NCBI GenBank assembly: GCA_025617745.1
Contig: CM046856.1
Span: forward strand, 46,429,049-46,493,048
DNA length: 64,000 nt
Source of the DNA: Heliocidaris erythrogramma
Lineage: Eukaryota; Echinodermata; Echinoidea; Camarodonta; Echinometridae
Reading direction: 5' to 3'
Every line of letters begins with the position of its first letter. Within the stretch, counting starts at the first letter, position 1. The position numbers and the translations under genes are program-made. Positions 53,801 through 64,000 of the stretch are shown here, piece by piece. The notes below the pieces were generated by a model that made no database searches, was not told the origin of the DNA, and saw only the letters and a program-made list of their open reading frames with translations.

Positions 53801-56800
53801 ACTCAAAACCAAGAGGGAGATACCCGGTCATAAAGAATCTGTTCAAGATAGAAGAAAAAGATGCAAAGAATCAGAGACAAAATGGACAGAGTGCGCGCAA
53901 ATATCTCGCTCTTTCTGCTCTTGTATCAGGTATATTTTTTAGGGATGTGGAAAAAAAAAATGATATGGGCAATGGGTTACATTCTATTATAATTTAAGAA
54001 ATGTTTGAAACCTATGATCATCATTGTGTGGACAAACAAAAAAAGTGGAAAATGTGATTACCTTTCTTTCTTCTTCTTTTTTTTGCATGTCAGATTTTTG
54101 TTTAAATTATTAAAAAGACCTCCGGAAAATGGGACTAGCACTTCCTGGAGCTACCACTGAGTTAATACAAGATATATCACTCCACACTCATCCATATGAA
54201 AGAACACAAAACATTTGTTTGTTCAGTCAAAAGGGGTCATGAGGTTAATCTCCTACTACCTTCTGTTAAAGATCACATTACAAGAAAATCACAAATATGG
54301 CAATTAATGTATCACTAGAAACTGGGAAGCTTACAGATGGCAATCGTATAAGTTTTATGTCAACTGCGTATCTGATGATTATAAAAACAACATAAATAAA
54401 AGCTCTTCTAAGCATCTGGAATATCCAAGGATTCGCCAGAAATACAGCGATGTTTTGATGTCGTCACACTAGGGATCGATCCTGCTTAAGCAGACGACGT
54501 CCTATAATGAATGAACGTAATTGCAATGCAATTATTTATCAAATTATAAAGAGTTTGGTATATTTAACATGACCTTATTTCACACCATTCTAAAAGGGAA
54601 AGTGAAACTGATTCTGATAACTAAAACCGTTTGATTGTAAATACACAGGAGAAGGGTCAATGATCAATGAAATAAACCCCATTTTCAAATTGAAAAGGCC
54701 TCCGAATAATAGCATGGATGGCATTCGTTCCCTCTTGAAACGCCGAACATGCCCCGGTGCAAGCAGCTGAAAATACAATGGCGTCTTATTTTGTTTACAA
54801 GTGACTGATTCCTTTATTTTTTTAACGCTGCATTTTTCATCAAAATAATACCATACACGAAGTTAAGAGTGAGGCAACAGACTAACATTAACACTGACGC
54901 TAGTCAAGTAAGAGAAATAAGTGAAGAGGAGATGACAAAACAGGCACTGAAAAATGTGTAAGATGTTATGGGACATCGTCTGCTTAGTCAGGACTGGTCC
55001 TTCGTGTGTCGTCACACATCTCAGCAGCGTTCAAGGAGCTCTTCAGCTGCTATATCGGGGGCTGTATTTTACCGTTTTATAATTGATAATAATCATTAAT
55101 TCAAATGTTTCCAAGCGTTGAATTTGGATAACCTTGTATAATTTATGCCATCTATGCAATAATAAGTATTAAGCCAATGTTTATTTTGATGGAATTTTCT
55201 TGCAATGTGATCTTTAAAGGGAAGCTTGAGTTCTGGGAAAGGTAAACAAAAATTTGTGAGCTTTCTCATTCTTTTTTATGTTAATTTGGAAGATTATTAT
55301 AGTAAATAAGTCCCCTGAAAAGGATTGCTCTTCAAATGCTCTCACATTCAAAATATGACAAGAAACAGCTGAAATGTTCCGGGCCGAACATCTGTGTGTA
55401 GTCCCATATATACATTTCTGTGTGGAGTGCATGCGACTCTCAGCTGGACTAAGTGATTTCGTATCATTTTGGTGATTCCAAAACCTTACAGCATACACCT
55501 ATTCTTATTTGCTATATAATCAACCTTTCTCAATTGCATTGAGACAGTTTATTTCACAATTCAAGCTCATGACCAGAACTCAACTTTATCTTTAATCTAT
55601 TCTATACCTTCTGTTAAGGCATGCCCTTATTCAGAGGGTATTATCACAATTTAAAATAATGATCTGCCTGTCTGAATATCTCTCTTTTTTCACACCTTTT
55701 CTCTCTCTTTTTCTCTCCCTCTATCTCTACACATCTCTCTACTTCTTTCCTTCCCTCCCCATCTTTCCATCAGGGAGTTTTCGAATGTGTCAACGTGAAC
55801 GCCGTCCTAGATCCTCCCAGCTACAATGGACTGCTTTGTGTTAGCTGCATACAAAGTAGGTGAAGCGAGGTTCACGTTTTAGAGAAGACGGCAATACCAT
55901 TGTTGGATGCGTTCTCGATCTGACTAGTGGACGAGGGAGAAGCCAGTGGACGGGTGAGCCGTTCTTGCACAAAGCGCGGTATGCAGTTAACACAAAGCAG
56001 TCAATTGTAGCTGGGAGGATCTAGGACGGCGTTCACGTTGACACATTCGAAAACTCCCTATTAACGGTTGTACAACACATACTCAAGCGATAATTGCTCT
56101 TCAGTACGCTTCAACCCTAGACCAAACTCTATGCCTAACCCTAATCCTAAACTAAAACCCAATAGAGGGTTCCCAGAAGCAGCCATGCTGGAGGACATAA
56201 CAATAAAAACCTGTGCACTAGACCATGACAACATTGGCTTTTCGTAGTCTGATGCACAGGTTTTTATCATGTCCTCCAGCATGGCTGCCGTGGGAACCCT
56301 CTATTGCAACCCGAACCCTGACCTCACGTCTTTGGCAAATAGATCTGTACGTGGTGGTTATTTGCGAAAGGCATTTTAACTTGTATAAACATCATGCCAA
56401 TGATGTACTAGTTCATCTGCCTAATGCATTTGAAGATCAGACTGGACTATGTTAACCAAACCAGGGCGAATATTTTTTACAGTTTTCATCAATCCTACTC
56501 CTATCTCCTATAGACTTTCTTCATTTCATTGTACACCAGTATAGATGTTCAGCGTATTGCACAAACATTTAAATAGATCAAAGCATGTTTTAATACTGCT
56601 TGTTTAGGATATAGTCATTACTCTTTATTGCCCAACTATCGCTGTGATTATGTAATATCGCTTACCTAGCCAATTATTTCCCACACTCCCCCCCCCCCCC
56701 CCCCCACAATTTGACTCCCTAAATAGTTTCCCATAAGTTAAATTGCTTTTCCATTGTATCAAATTTGAACCTCACTGCAGACTTATAAGAAAATTCTGCA

Positions 56801-59561
56801 AAAATTATCACATGTTACTATAATTATGTGCAATGGCACTCTTTGTACTGAAGATAGTACTTGCATTTTCCATCTGTTAACCAAAATTGCCCATAGAGGC
56901 TCAGCTTTGCTTAGCTTTATTGTCACATTTGTTTCCCGTTTTCCTAAACGAATTCGATACTTTTACCCAAATCTCCAATGCTTATCAGTTCATTCAACTT
57001 ATACACTTGAGGGGCGGATCCAGGATTTTTGTAAAAGATTGGGCACAGAGCTGGAAAAGTACACAATTAAGGAGGCATTTTGTTGTAAATTGTGTACCTA
57101 AGATATGCCAGTTGGGTTTCAAAGGGGGGGGGGGCAGCCGATTCCCCCCCCCCCCCCCAGATCTGCACTGCACTTCAACATTTAACAACATGCTGTCTTA
57201 TGTGCTCTTTGTTTTTCCCTCTACTCTTCTGAAGGAGGCGGTTACCCCTATTGCTCCTTATCGGAGCCTGGATCATGATTTAAGTGCATGCATGTGGCTA
57301 GACATGGGCTGACTGGTAAGCCAGGAGAAATACTTCATGAATGGACGGTGGACAGACGAGGAAAAACAAAATACAGTGTGCTTCCAGGAAGTCAATTGAA
57401 AAGATGGTCTAGTTAAACAGAGGGAAGGAAGTTGTTGTAGTCTGTCGATACCATGGCTCTCATGTACAGTAAGTCCCATAGTGAGACTGCAAAAAAAGCT
57501 ACCCTGGTCAAATTTCCAATAGAAACTTCTAGTAGAGGAGATTACTTGGAAACACCAGAATTTAAAAGGAGGCATCCCATTTGACAACTTTAAAAGGTGG
57601 ATATGGATGTGTTTCCAGACTGCCCAGCATTATCGCCTTGAGGTGATTGTGCTTATCATATAGCTTTTATCACCTAATAAACTAAATCATCAGGATGTTT
57701 AAAGTCTGTCACTTCTTTAATGTTTACAAATTCATTGCAAATACATATTTTGTCGAGATCGCCTCGCTCTTTTGTTACTGAAAAGTTCTTTTGATAACAT
57801 AATTATACATATCGAACAATGTTTTTTTTTTCTTTGAAGTCACAATGGGCAAAAAATTTATTCAGAAGCCAAACTTAGAAGAGAATTAACCCCATAATAT
57901 AAATGTACTTCTGTTCAAAAGTGTAATATATACTTAATAATTCGCCTGTATCATTTAAGAAATAAAATATCAGAAAAGGGTTTAAATCAAGACATTCTAG
58001 CACACGCTATCATCTGCAAACACTCTACATGGGGGCTGCAATTTTCTTGATGATGTGGAGTTGTACATGAACCACTGGAAACCGTTCCGGTCAAGAAGAT
58101 ATTTTTAATCCTAGAGCTAAATTGCTTCTCTTCACTGCAAAAAATCCCCATATATTTTCCACATAAAAAAAAAATCCCCATATATGATGGAAAATACGTA
58201 ACAGGTGTATACATATATTCTAAAATTTGAAATTTACAGATTTCTATTTAAATTCTCTGGTTTTGCTAAATAGAAATTGATTTCTTGGGCTTGCCTGGCA
58301 GAGCAGAACTTATACAACGTGCATTCTGACTATTGAAGTCCATTATCTCAAAGCAGGTGAATGCATAGTTTGTCACTATTGACATGATTGACGCTCGAGA
58401 AAGTTATCATCCATAAATTTGAATTAATTTGCTTCGTCGCCAAAATAGATTTATAGTAATAGTAATTAGTAATTTTCAAAGAAATATAAAACACATTTTC
58501 GTTTTTAGAATATATATATATGTTAAATATTTTAAATCTCAAATGGGATTTTGCATCAGGAAGAAAGACAATTTTTCATTTGGATTAAAAATATCTATAT
58601 GTACACATCAAGAAAATGGCAGCCCCCAGGTATCGCTAGCAGACAATACATTTTGCTGAGAAAATCTTGATTTATACCTATCTTGTATACTTTAATGCAA
58701 AACTATGAAGCAGGGATGCCACTTAGAATTGATAAAAAAGTAGGAAAAACCATCTAGAATGGGCCCTTGTGTACATAAAAAGTGGTTTTCTATGGCTAAA
58801 AATATGTTGAAAAAGTAGGAATTCCTACTTTGGTCTGAAAAGTGGCATCCCTGATGTAGGGCAACAAGAAGGAATAGATTACATCTTTGAATATAAGCAC
58901 ATTTTATATTTTGAGGTTAATTCCCCTTTAAATCATCCCATTCGTTATGATTACCCTGAAATTCTGCTGAGGTGTATCTTCCACAATATTATGCTCAGTA
59001 GTAAAACAAACATGGCATGGAAACAAAAAGAACATTTCTTGAGAAAGACTTTAAGACAAGGTAAACTGCTTTAATAGTCATTGTTCTTTTTGCGTCAGGT
59101 CAATGCCATAGAATTATTAGTGTGGCCTAAAGTTAAAATGACTGTGCAAATGGGGTCAATAGCATGTATGAAGTAAATGATGTTTTAGGAGGGAGATAGA
59201 AATAAAGAAGAAATGTTCCATGAAAGAATAAGAACAAGAGAACATTAGAGAAAGAATGGGAAAGAAGAAGAAAATGAGAAGAAAGAAAAGTAGACATCAT
59301 AAAGACAAGGTAAACTGCTTTAATAGTCATTGTTCTTTTTGCGTCAGGTCAATGCCATAGAATTATTAGTGTGGCCTAAAGTTAAAATGACTGTGCAAAT
59401 GGGGTCAATAGCATGTATGAAGTAAATGATGTTTTAGGAGGGAGATAGAAATAAAGAAGAAATGTTCCATGAAAGAATAAGAACAAGAGAACATTAGAGA
59501 AAGAATGGGAAAGAAGAAGAAAATGAGAAGAAAGAAAAGTAGACATCATAGAGACAGAGAC

Positions 59562-59610
<49 letters not shown>

Positions 59611-60633
59611 CAGAGACAGAGACAGAGAGAGAGACAGAGAGACAGAGACAGAGTGAGAGAGACAGAGACAGAGTGAGAGAGACAGAGACAGAGACAGAGA
59701 CAGAAAGAGAGAATAGAAAATGAAGAAACGATATGGCCTGATTTCACAAAAGAGGTTTATCTAACCCATGGTTTAACCCTCCCTAAGCGTAGTACGAGGA
59801 TGCCCTCATGTCCAATGGGAGGATAGCAATGTGCTTAAATACGCTTATTTACGTTTATTTAAATCCACGGCGGATGTTTAAACCATGGTTTAGACCATGG
59901 TTTAAGATAAACCTCTTTCGTGAATTCGGCCTATGAGAAAAAAGAATGGCAAACAGAAGACACAATATCATCTATTGAGAGCCACAAAGATGTTAACCCT
60001 TTGTCAGATGATATGAATTAATGTCCTTCTGGCTTTCAGCAAACAATAAATAGACATTTAGACAGATAAATTGTCACAGGTCAATGCCAGCCTTTTCAAA
60101 CCACATTCTACTGAGTTAACAGGTACAGTTACCAAAAAAATTATTCATACAGAGTACCAAGCTCATATTCTGACAGGTTTGCATGATTTAGATTGATTAT
60201 TCTGGTAAAGCAATTTGTGTTTTGACCCAATCATTGTTTATATCAATATAATATTCCAATTTGATATACTACGTTATATGATTTGTCTCATGTTAGTCCT
60301 ATTATGATTTTTTATTGCATTGTTAATATCAAAATGATAGCCAGGTTGATGCAATGTTACATAATTTGTCACATGATAAATATGAGTGGTGACATTATGA
60401 TTTTCTATTTCAGTATTTATATCAATATGATATCTAATTTGATGTTTCATAATTTGACAAATGGTAAATCTGAGTGAGTAGTCCTATTATGATTTGCTAT
60501 ATTTTTCTCAGTAAATTCTTACCCTAGAAGAGCGGTGATTCCGAAGACGACCCATATCTCGCCAAGTTTGAGTGTGAACGTGAAGCAAATCATGCCCACC
60601 AGAGATAAGACGTACACAGTCACTGTTGTTCCT
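48813..60633 (-). CDS. FLVCR: FLVCR-family (SLC49) transporter, 3' five exons
   Basis: FLVCR1/2 are 12-helix major-facilitator membrane proteins, first described as heme exporters and now known to transport choline and related substrates. Five minus-strand exons are supported: 60633-60523, 53838-53733, 53239-53128, 52241-52195 and 48941-48813 (stop TGA). Their phases join without conflict to 167 residues. They cover the last four helices and the tail: [65 protein letters not shown] and [10 protein letters not shown]. The [13 protein letters not shown] and [13 protein letters not shown] blocks are diagnostic of FLVCR1/FLVCR2. The tail is acidic ([13 protein letters not shown] .. LQEEEP). The 5' exons encoding helices 1-8 were not found and should lie beyond 64000. 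I cannot tell whether it is orthologous to FLVCR1, FLVCR2 or their common ancestor. Confidence 0.93.
49349..49603 (+). CDS. THAP-domain protein, 84 residues, transposon-borne
   Basis: The frame from ATG at 49349 encodes a nearly complete C2CH THAP zinc finger: CQAFGC (C-x4-C) at residues 4-9, LFHRFPD, the conserved Trp in KHWVTIL, then CSDHF (C-x2-H). It ends soon after at MPGRIV with no AVPTIF box, so the last structural element is missing or replaced. THAP domains bind specific DNA. With no catalytic domain the product could only bind, perhaps to the ends of related elements. The start at 49349 is preferred over 49316 because THAP proteins begin just before the first Cys and it has A at -3 (AAAC-ATG). 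The gene is intronless, opposite in strand to FLVCR, with AATAAA 53 bases after the stop. It could be a host-recruited gene or a remnant of a longer transposase gene. Confidence 0.7.
   Translation: MVYCQAFGCCNCSKKTIGKLFHRFPDPQKCQQLFKHWVTILNVEKFQGKDFKLDRKNDVICSDHFTEADYHVDLRAKLMPGRIV
49656..49661 (+). promoter_or_regulatory. Polyadenylation signal of the THAP-only gene
   Basis: AATAAA follows the THAP stop codon by 53 bases, inside the element, followed by a T-rich stretch. It suggests that the element carries a complete small transcription unit. Confidence 0.55.
50594..50995. repeat. GA-rich low-complexity tract, about 400 bp
   Basis: The tract consists of GAGAGA, GGGAGA and AAAGAGA runs. 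Long open frames on both strands (Arg/Glu-rich and Ser/Leu-rich) are by-products of the purine-only composition and are not genes. Confidence 0.9.
50996..52194. other. FLVCR intron, no further feature
   Basis: AT-rich intron sequence between the terminal exon and the 47-bp exon. No repeat with clear ends and no alternative exon is recognisable. Confidence 0.5.
52195..52241 (-). CDS. FLVCR: FLVCR 47-bp exon
   Basis: Between ATATAG and GTAGGT the exon, with one base from the previous exon, encodes [27 protein letters not shown] is the conserved end of helix 12 and juxtamembrane basic stretch in FLVCR proteins. Confidence 0.9.
53128..53239 (-). CDS. FLVCR: FLVCR exon with helices 11-12
   Basis: Bounded by ATCCAG and GTATGT. 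It reads [16 protein letters not shown], then [17 protein letters not shown] plus one base. It aligns with the FGI.FT...G ... GNIFLC segment of FLVCR1/2. Confidence 0.92.
53330..53520. repeat. ATT/ATC-rich microsatellite
   Basis: Runs of ATTATCATTATC and ATCATCATC between two FLVCR exons. His/Tyr-rich and Ile/Met-rich open frames here are artefacts of the repeat. Confidence 0.85.
53733..53838 (-). CDS. FLVCR: FLVCR exon with the signature [13 protein letters not shown] block
   Basis: Bounded by GAACAG and GTAACG. One base completes Gly from the previous exon, then [20 protein letters not shown] and [15 protein letters not shown]. These are the strongest family signatures in the window (helix 10 end and helix 11 start). 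Confidence 0.96.
54266..55217 (+). mobile_element. TTAA-type non-autonomous element, copy 2 (complete)
   Basis: The 952-bp element has TTAAAGATCACATTACAAGA at the left and the near reverse complement TCTTGCAATGTGATCTTTAA at the right, bounded by TTAA. An inner inverted repeat about 200 bp from each end carries GTCGTCAC. It is close to identical to 37473-38401. No coding frame. Its right TTAA is shared with the next element at 55214. Confidence 0.8.
55214..55595. mobile_element. Kolobok/T2-like MITE abutting the previous element
   Basis: The left end TTAAAGGGAAGCTTGAGTTC and the reverse complement of the right end, TTAAAGATAAAGTTGAGTTC, are inverted repeats, both starting at TTAA. Part of the interior (ATATGACAAGAAACAGCTGA, GAAAAGGATTGCTCTTCAAA) recurs diverged at about 52960-53040. 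Confidence 0.75.
55773..56058. mobile_element. MITE with about 77-bp nearly perfect inverted repeats
   Basis: The left arm begins GGGAGTTTTCGAATGTGTCA and the right arm is its reverse complement ending at 56058, with only one or two mismatches over about 77 bp. The centre holds a GGACGAGGGAGAAGCCAGTGG segment. No target duplication could be fixed. Confidence 0.85.
56161..56305. repeat. Fold-back with AATAGAGGGTTCCCA arms
   Basis: AATAGAGGGTTCCCA and TGGGAACCCTCTATT are exact complements. GCAGCCATGCTGGAGGACAT and AAAAACCTGTGCA also pair with the right half. The loop is about 45 bp. Confidence 0.85.
56306..57874. other. FLVCR intron DNA, no gene
   Basis: C runs at about 56689-56705, a paired G run and C run at 57125-57160, and a GGGGCGGATCCAGGATTTT end at 57011 related to the 26-kb repeat. 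No domain was recognised in the open frames at 56887-57312 and 57273-57587. Confidence 0.45.
57875..58931. mobile_element. Kolobok/T2-like MITE with a nested element
   Basis: The left end TTAGAAGAGAATTAACCCC and the reverse complement of the right end, TTAAAGGGGAATTAACCTC, are inverted repeats. ATGGGGGCTGC near 58030 and GGCAGCCCCC near 58618 form an inner pair shared with the element at 61282. A second fold-back is nested at 58711-58853. Confidence 0.75.
58711..58853. repeat. Nested fold-back, CAGGGATGCCACT termini
   Basis: CAGGGATGCCACTTAGA at the left and AAAGTGGCATCCCTG at the right are inverted; AAAAGTAGGAA words lie just inside on both sides. It is inserted in the right arm of the element at 57875. 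Confidence 0.85.
59053..59550 (+). repeat. Recent 249-bp tandem duplication
   Basis: The unit beginning AAGACAAGGTAAACTGCTTT starts at 59053 and again at 59302 with almost no differences. It ends at a GA-rich tract. Confidence 0.9.
59550..59712. repeat. GAGACA microsatellite
   Basis: Alternating GAGA and GACAGA units. Open frames on both strands through it are artefacts. Confidence 0.9.
59733..59934. repeat. Fold-back MITE with GAGGTTTATCT arms
   Basis: The left arm GGCCTGATTTCACAAAAGAG, GTTTATCT and the right arm GATAAACCTCTTTCGTGAAT, TCGGCC pair with a few mismatches. AACCATGGTTTA words lie inside. Confidence 0.8.
60523..60633 (-). CDS. FLVCR: FLVCR exon with helices 9-10 (most 5' exon in the window)
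   Basis: Bounded by TATCCCAG and GTAAG. It reads [20 protein letters not shown], then [16 protein letters not shown] and two bases that complete Gly with the next exon. It aligns with the VYILSFIGMVIFTFTL region of FLVCR proteins. The first base completes a codon from an exon not seen in the window. Confidence 0.92.
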
Positions 60634-61281
60634 CTGGGATAAACAATCAAATGAGAATGAAATTATAATAACCCTTTTCATGACAGGAATTATTTAAGGG
60701 CTAATTTCATCACATTTTATTCTTCAAATTGGTAACAAAAATATATTTCTTTTAATGCTACATGGTTCTAATAAAATGTAATGTCTTTGAAAACAACATA
60801 AATGGTTACAAACTTTATCGTAAAGCTGAAAAAGTTGCCAATTTTGACCCAATAAACAATGATTTTGAACCTCTAAATTTAAGGATTTCAAAGCTTATTC
60901 TCTTTTTTAAAATTCCTGGCATCAAACACTATATGGTCAAACAACAAAAATGGACACAGTGTGTGCAGAATTTTCTTCTCTTTCTACTTATGCATCTGAT
61001 ATATATTTTAGGTCTCTGAATCAAAAGTTATTAACCAAACCACAAAATATGGTCAATTGTCTCGAAAGGGATAATTGATAACATTATGCAACCAATACTG
61101 TATAATCCACTTTTTTTCAGATGCAAATATTTCTGCAGACGACAGGGAAATCCGACACAGATATTTGCAAATTGTTTTCGTGATAATCAACACGGGCTAC
61201 TTACAATACATGTTTGCAATTACCAGCTCAATTTCACGTTGTTAAGTTGCGACCCTGACAAAATTTTGTGAAAATAATGAC

Positions 61282-62193
61282 TTAAAGGAGAATTAACCTC
61301 AAACAATAAAGACGATAGTGTTCAAAGGTGTTATTTATTCCTACTTGTTAGACTATATGGCTTCGCGTCAAAATACAGGAGATCGATACGAATCAAGATT
61401 TTCTGAGCAAAATTTATCATCTGCTAGCAATATGTATCGTCTGCTAGCAATACATGGGGGCTGCCATTTTTTTATGTGTACAAGAAGATTTTCTTAATCC
61501 AAATGCCCAATTGCCTTTTTCAAAATTAAAAACCCATTTGAGATTAAAAATATAGAATAGATATGTCAATTTATTTTTAAACTGAAGATTTCCTTATATA
61601 TTTCTGTTGAAAATCGATATTCGCTTAATATAAATCTATTTTCTACATACTGTGACGCAATGGACGGAGCAAATTAATTCAAATTTTATGGATGCTTCTT
61701 CCCTGAGCATCTATAGCGGCAAACTATGCATTCACCTGCTTTCGGATAATGGGACTTGAAAAGTCAGAATGCATGCTGCATATATTATGTTCTGCTCTGT
61801 TTGGCAAACCCAAGAAAACAGATTTTTGTTAAGCAAAACCAGACAATTTAAAAGTATCATTATAAAGATTTAATTTTTATAAATCATGCAAACACCCACT
61901 TTATATTTTTCGTCACATATGGGATTTTAGGTAATGAAGAAAATCAATTTAGGTCTTGGATTCAAAATATCTTCCTGACCGGAACATTTCTCAATGGTTC
62001 ATGTACAAATCCAAATCAGCAAGAAAATGGCAGCCCCCATGTAAATGAGTAGGAGACGATACCGGGTGTTGGAATATCTTTATTTATACCCTTTTCTAAT
62101 ATCTTATTAGAAAATGATTTAGGCCAATAAGTAGGAATATATTACACCTTTCAATATAAGTAAATTTGTACTCAGGGGTTAATTCTCCTTTAA
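61282..62193. mobile_element. Kolobok/T2-like MITE
   Basis: TTAAAGGAGAATTAACCTC at the left and GGGGTTAATTCTCCTTTAA at the right give near-perfect inverted repeats bounded by TTAA, 912 bp in all. Inner pair: ATGGGGGCTGCC (about 61454) and GGCAGCCCCCAT (about 62030). It belongs to the same family as the element at 57875. Confidence 0.8.
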
Positions 62194-64000
62194 CGGTACC
62201 CAGTATGAGATAAGGTTTTGCTTGTGCTACATGTACTGTAGTTAACAATGTGTAATAACTAAAACCATAGTTAACCACCTACAAACAAATCTGTAGCAAA
62301 TTAAAGTGCCACTCCATGTGTAAATGACCAGAATGAAGCAATGTTGTAGGGGTTTTTAAAAACAGATGCATACATCAACCCTGATATACATGTATACATA
62401 CATACATACATACATACTCAGTGATCTCTGTGTTAATGTGGACAGAGATATATGCCTTATACTACACACCTCATTATTTTTTTGTCACTTTGTTGTTGGT
62501 GTTGATTGTTGGACAATGTGTTTGCACATTAAAAAATTTCCTGGAGTACCTTTATTTTTAAGTCTGTTCACAAGAAAAATATTTTGTACCCAATTTAACA
62601 ATGACACAAATCAGTATAGGTCACAAGTAAACCCTTGATAATTTGTTTATATAAAAATTGTTTAAAACTTACTAGCACAGCAGGGGTTAGTTTACAGGAA
62701 AGCCTGGTATTAATGAATGACTAATTTCTTAATTTCCCTAAGGACTCAATAGATAGCTCTGTTACATAATCAATTACCAATACTTTCAACATTTTTTCTG
62801 TTCATACAAGTTCTAATCTGATTATTCCCTCTACAATGACAATTCATCAAATAGAAATTAATCTTTTTAGTCTCTGCAAACACCACTCATCATGTTTATT
62901 GTGATTTTTGTCCAGTCTGAAGGCTTGTTCACATATGACAAGAGTAAACCATGGTGGTTTAGAATGCCATTTTTTTTCTATATGTGAATAAAGGGCAGGC
63001 GGAGGTGAAAAACGTAGTAGCTGCTCGCACTAAAAAAAAAGGCCCTAATTGTACTCATTTATCTGTGTGTTATGAAATATAGAAATGAGAAGGCAACTAT
63101 GTTTATTTCGCGGTAGCGGTTTACTATAGTATATACAGCTGCGGTTTTTCCATAAGATAACAAACCTTTTGTCATCAACACAAATTATCAAACCATTGTA
63201 ACTCTTGTTATTTTGTATGAATGCAGAGTCCTTTATCTTCTTAACAAAAAATGCAATATAAAACATTCTGATTATCAAATAAATTCATTAAAACTTCATA
63301 ATTCACTAAAAGTGTTATTTTCAATGCAAGATCACAAGCTCGAGTCAGTAAATGTATTAAAGTAGATAAGCGTGTTTAATAGTGAACATGCATGCTATGA
63401 GCATTGGGGTATTTATGATTTTATAATAAACAGAATCCACTTCTACACATGTACCTGAAGTAGGTCAAGAGCTATTAATAGCTGCTCTGATCTGATCTCA
63501 TCGATAATGATGATGATAATACATGTAAGATTTTCAAATTAAAGGTAAACCCTGCTATGTTGTGTGTTTGTGACAGTATACTCATGTATGTTAATGGTAG
63601 GGCAGCTGTAAGGGTGTTTCTGTAATTGAAAATCTTGTTTAACCCTTTCGAGATGATTAACCACATTATGTGGTTTGGCTCAATAACGTTTGATTCAGAG
63701 CTCCAAGAAATATACAACACGCACGAGTAGAAAGAGCAAAAATTTCTGCACACACTATGTCCATTTTTGTTGCATGACCATACTGCATTTGACGGCAGGA
63801 ATTATTAAAACAAGAATAAGCTTTAATATCCTTAAATTGGCAACACATTTGAGAGTTTCAAAATCAATGTTTTTCATCAAAATTGGCAATTCTTCACCAC
63901 CTTTTTAGAACCATGTAGCACTAAAAGAAAAATATTATTGTTGCCAATTTGAAGAACAAAATTTAGCCCTTAGTGGTAAATAATTCCTGTCGTGAAAGGG
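62194..64000. other. FLVCR intron DNA, no further exon found
   Basis: A CATA microsatellite lies at about 62393-62417. The segment at 63930-64000 matches 60665-60730 in inverted orientation (TTCAAATTGG..AAC, GACAGGAATTATTTA), a dispersed repeat. I searched for the preceding FLVCR exon by eye and did not find it. Confidence 0.45.

Noticed and set aside
57273..57587. Minus-strand 104-codon open frame
   Set aside because: No domain, splice signal or homology was recognised. The length is expected by chance in 64 kb.
59382..59747. Open frames of 121 and 72 codons
   Set aside because: They come from the GAGACA microsatellite and the tandem duplication.

Overview
This is animal nuclear DNA, most likely from a sea urchin (echinoid). 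The window is AT-rich and intron-rich. The organism call rests mainly on a minus-strand profilin gene whose exons read as the echinoid-type profilin of about 140 residues. Dense ACATGTA words, many short fold-back elements and a tRNA-derived SINE fit that call. No prokaryotic or organellar feature is present. Almost all open frames over 60 codons are chance frames, repeat frames or transposon debris.

Two host genes are supported, both on the minus strand. Profilin (complete coding sequence, three exons, 140 residues) runs from its start codon at 23088 down to its stop at 4217, with a first intron of about 16.5 kb. The 3' part of an FLVCR-family (SLC49) membrane transporter runs from 60633 down to its stop at 48813. 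Five exons with matching splice phases encode the last four membrane helices and the cytoplasmic tail; the 5' exons must lie beyond 64000.

The rest is mobile and repetitive DNA. 4.3-22.9 kb: profilin introns, holding two hAT-like copies with perfect 8-bp target duplications (10.4 and 13.2 kb), a TTAA-flanked element with a broken THAP zinc-finger gene (15.9-17.6 kb), and a mosaic of inverted and tandem duplications built on GTACGTAC palindromes and exon-like blocks that end in splice-donor-like GTAAGT (17.6-21.8 kb). 23.1-38.6 kb: intergenic DNA with an inverted-repeat element full of TCGTA/TCGCA words, broken LINEs, and two copies of a Helitron-like element, one split by insertions. 38.6-48.8 kb: AT-rich, few features, a tRNA-derived SINE at 47 kb. 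48.8-64 kb: the FLVCR gene, whose introns hold several elements with TTAAAG termini. One of these, at 49.07-50.03 kb, carries an intact, short, THAP-only reading frame with its own polyadenylation signal.

The main hypothesis is a Kolobok-like (TTAA target, TTAAAGG termini, THAP domain) transposon group that includes small elements encoding only the DNA-binding THAP domain and no transposase. Such proteins could bind the ends of related elements and modulate them, as truncated P-element proteins do. This is inference from sequence architecture.
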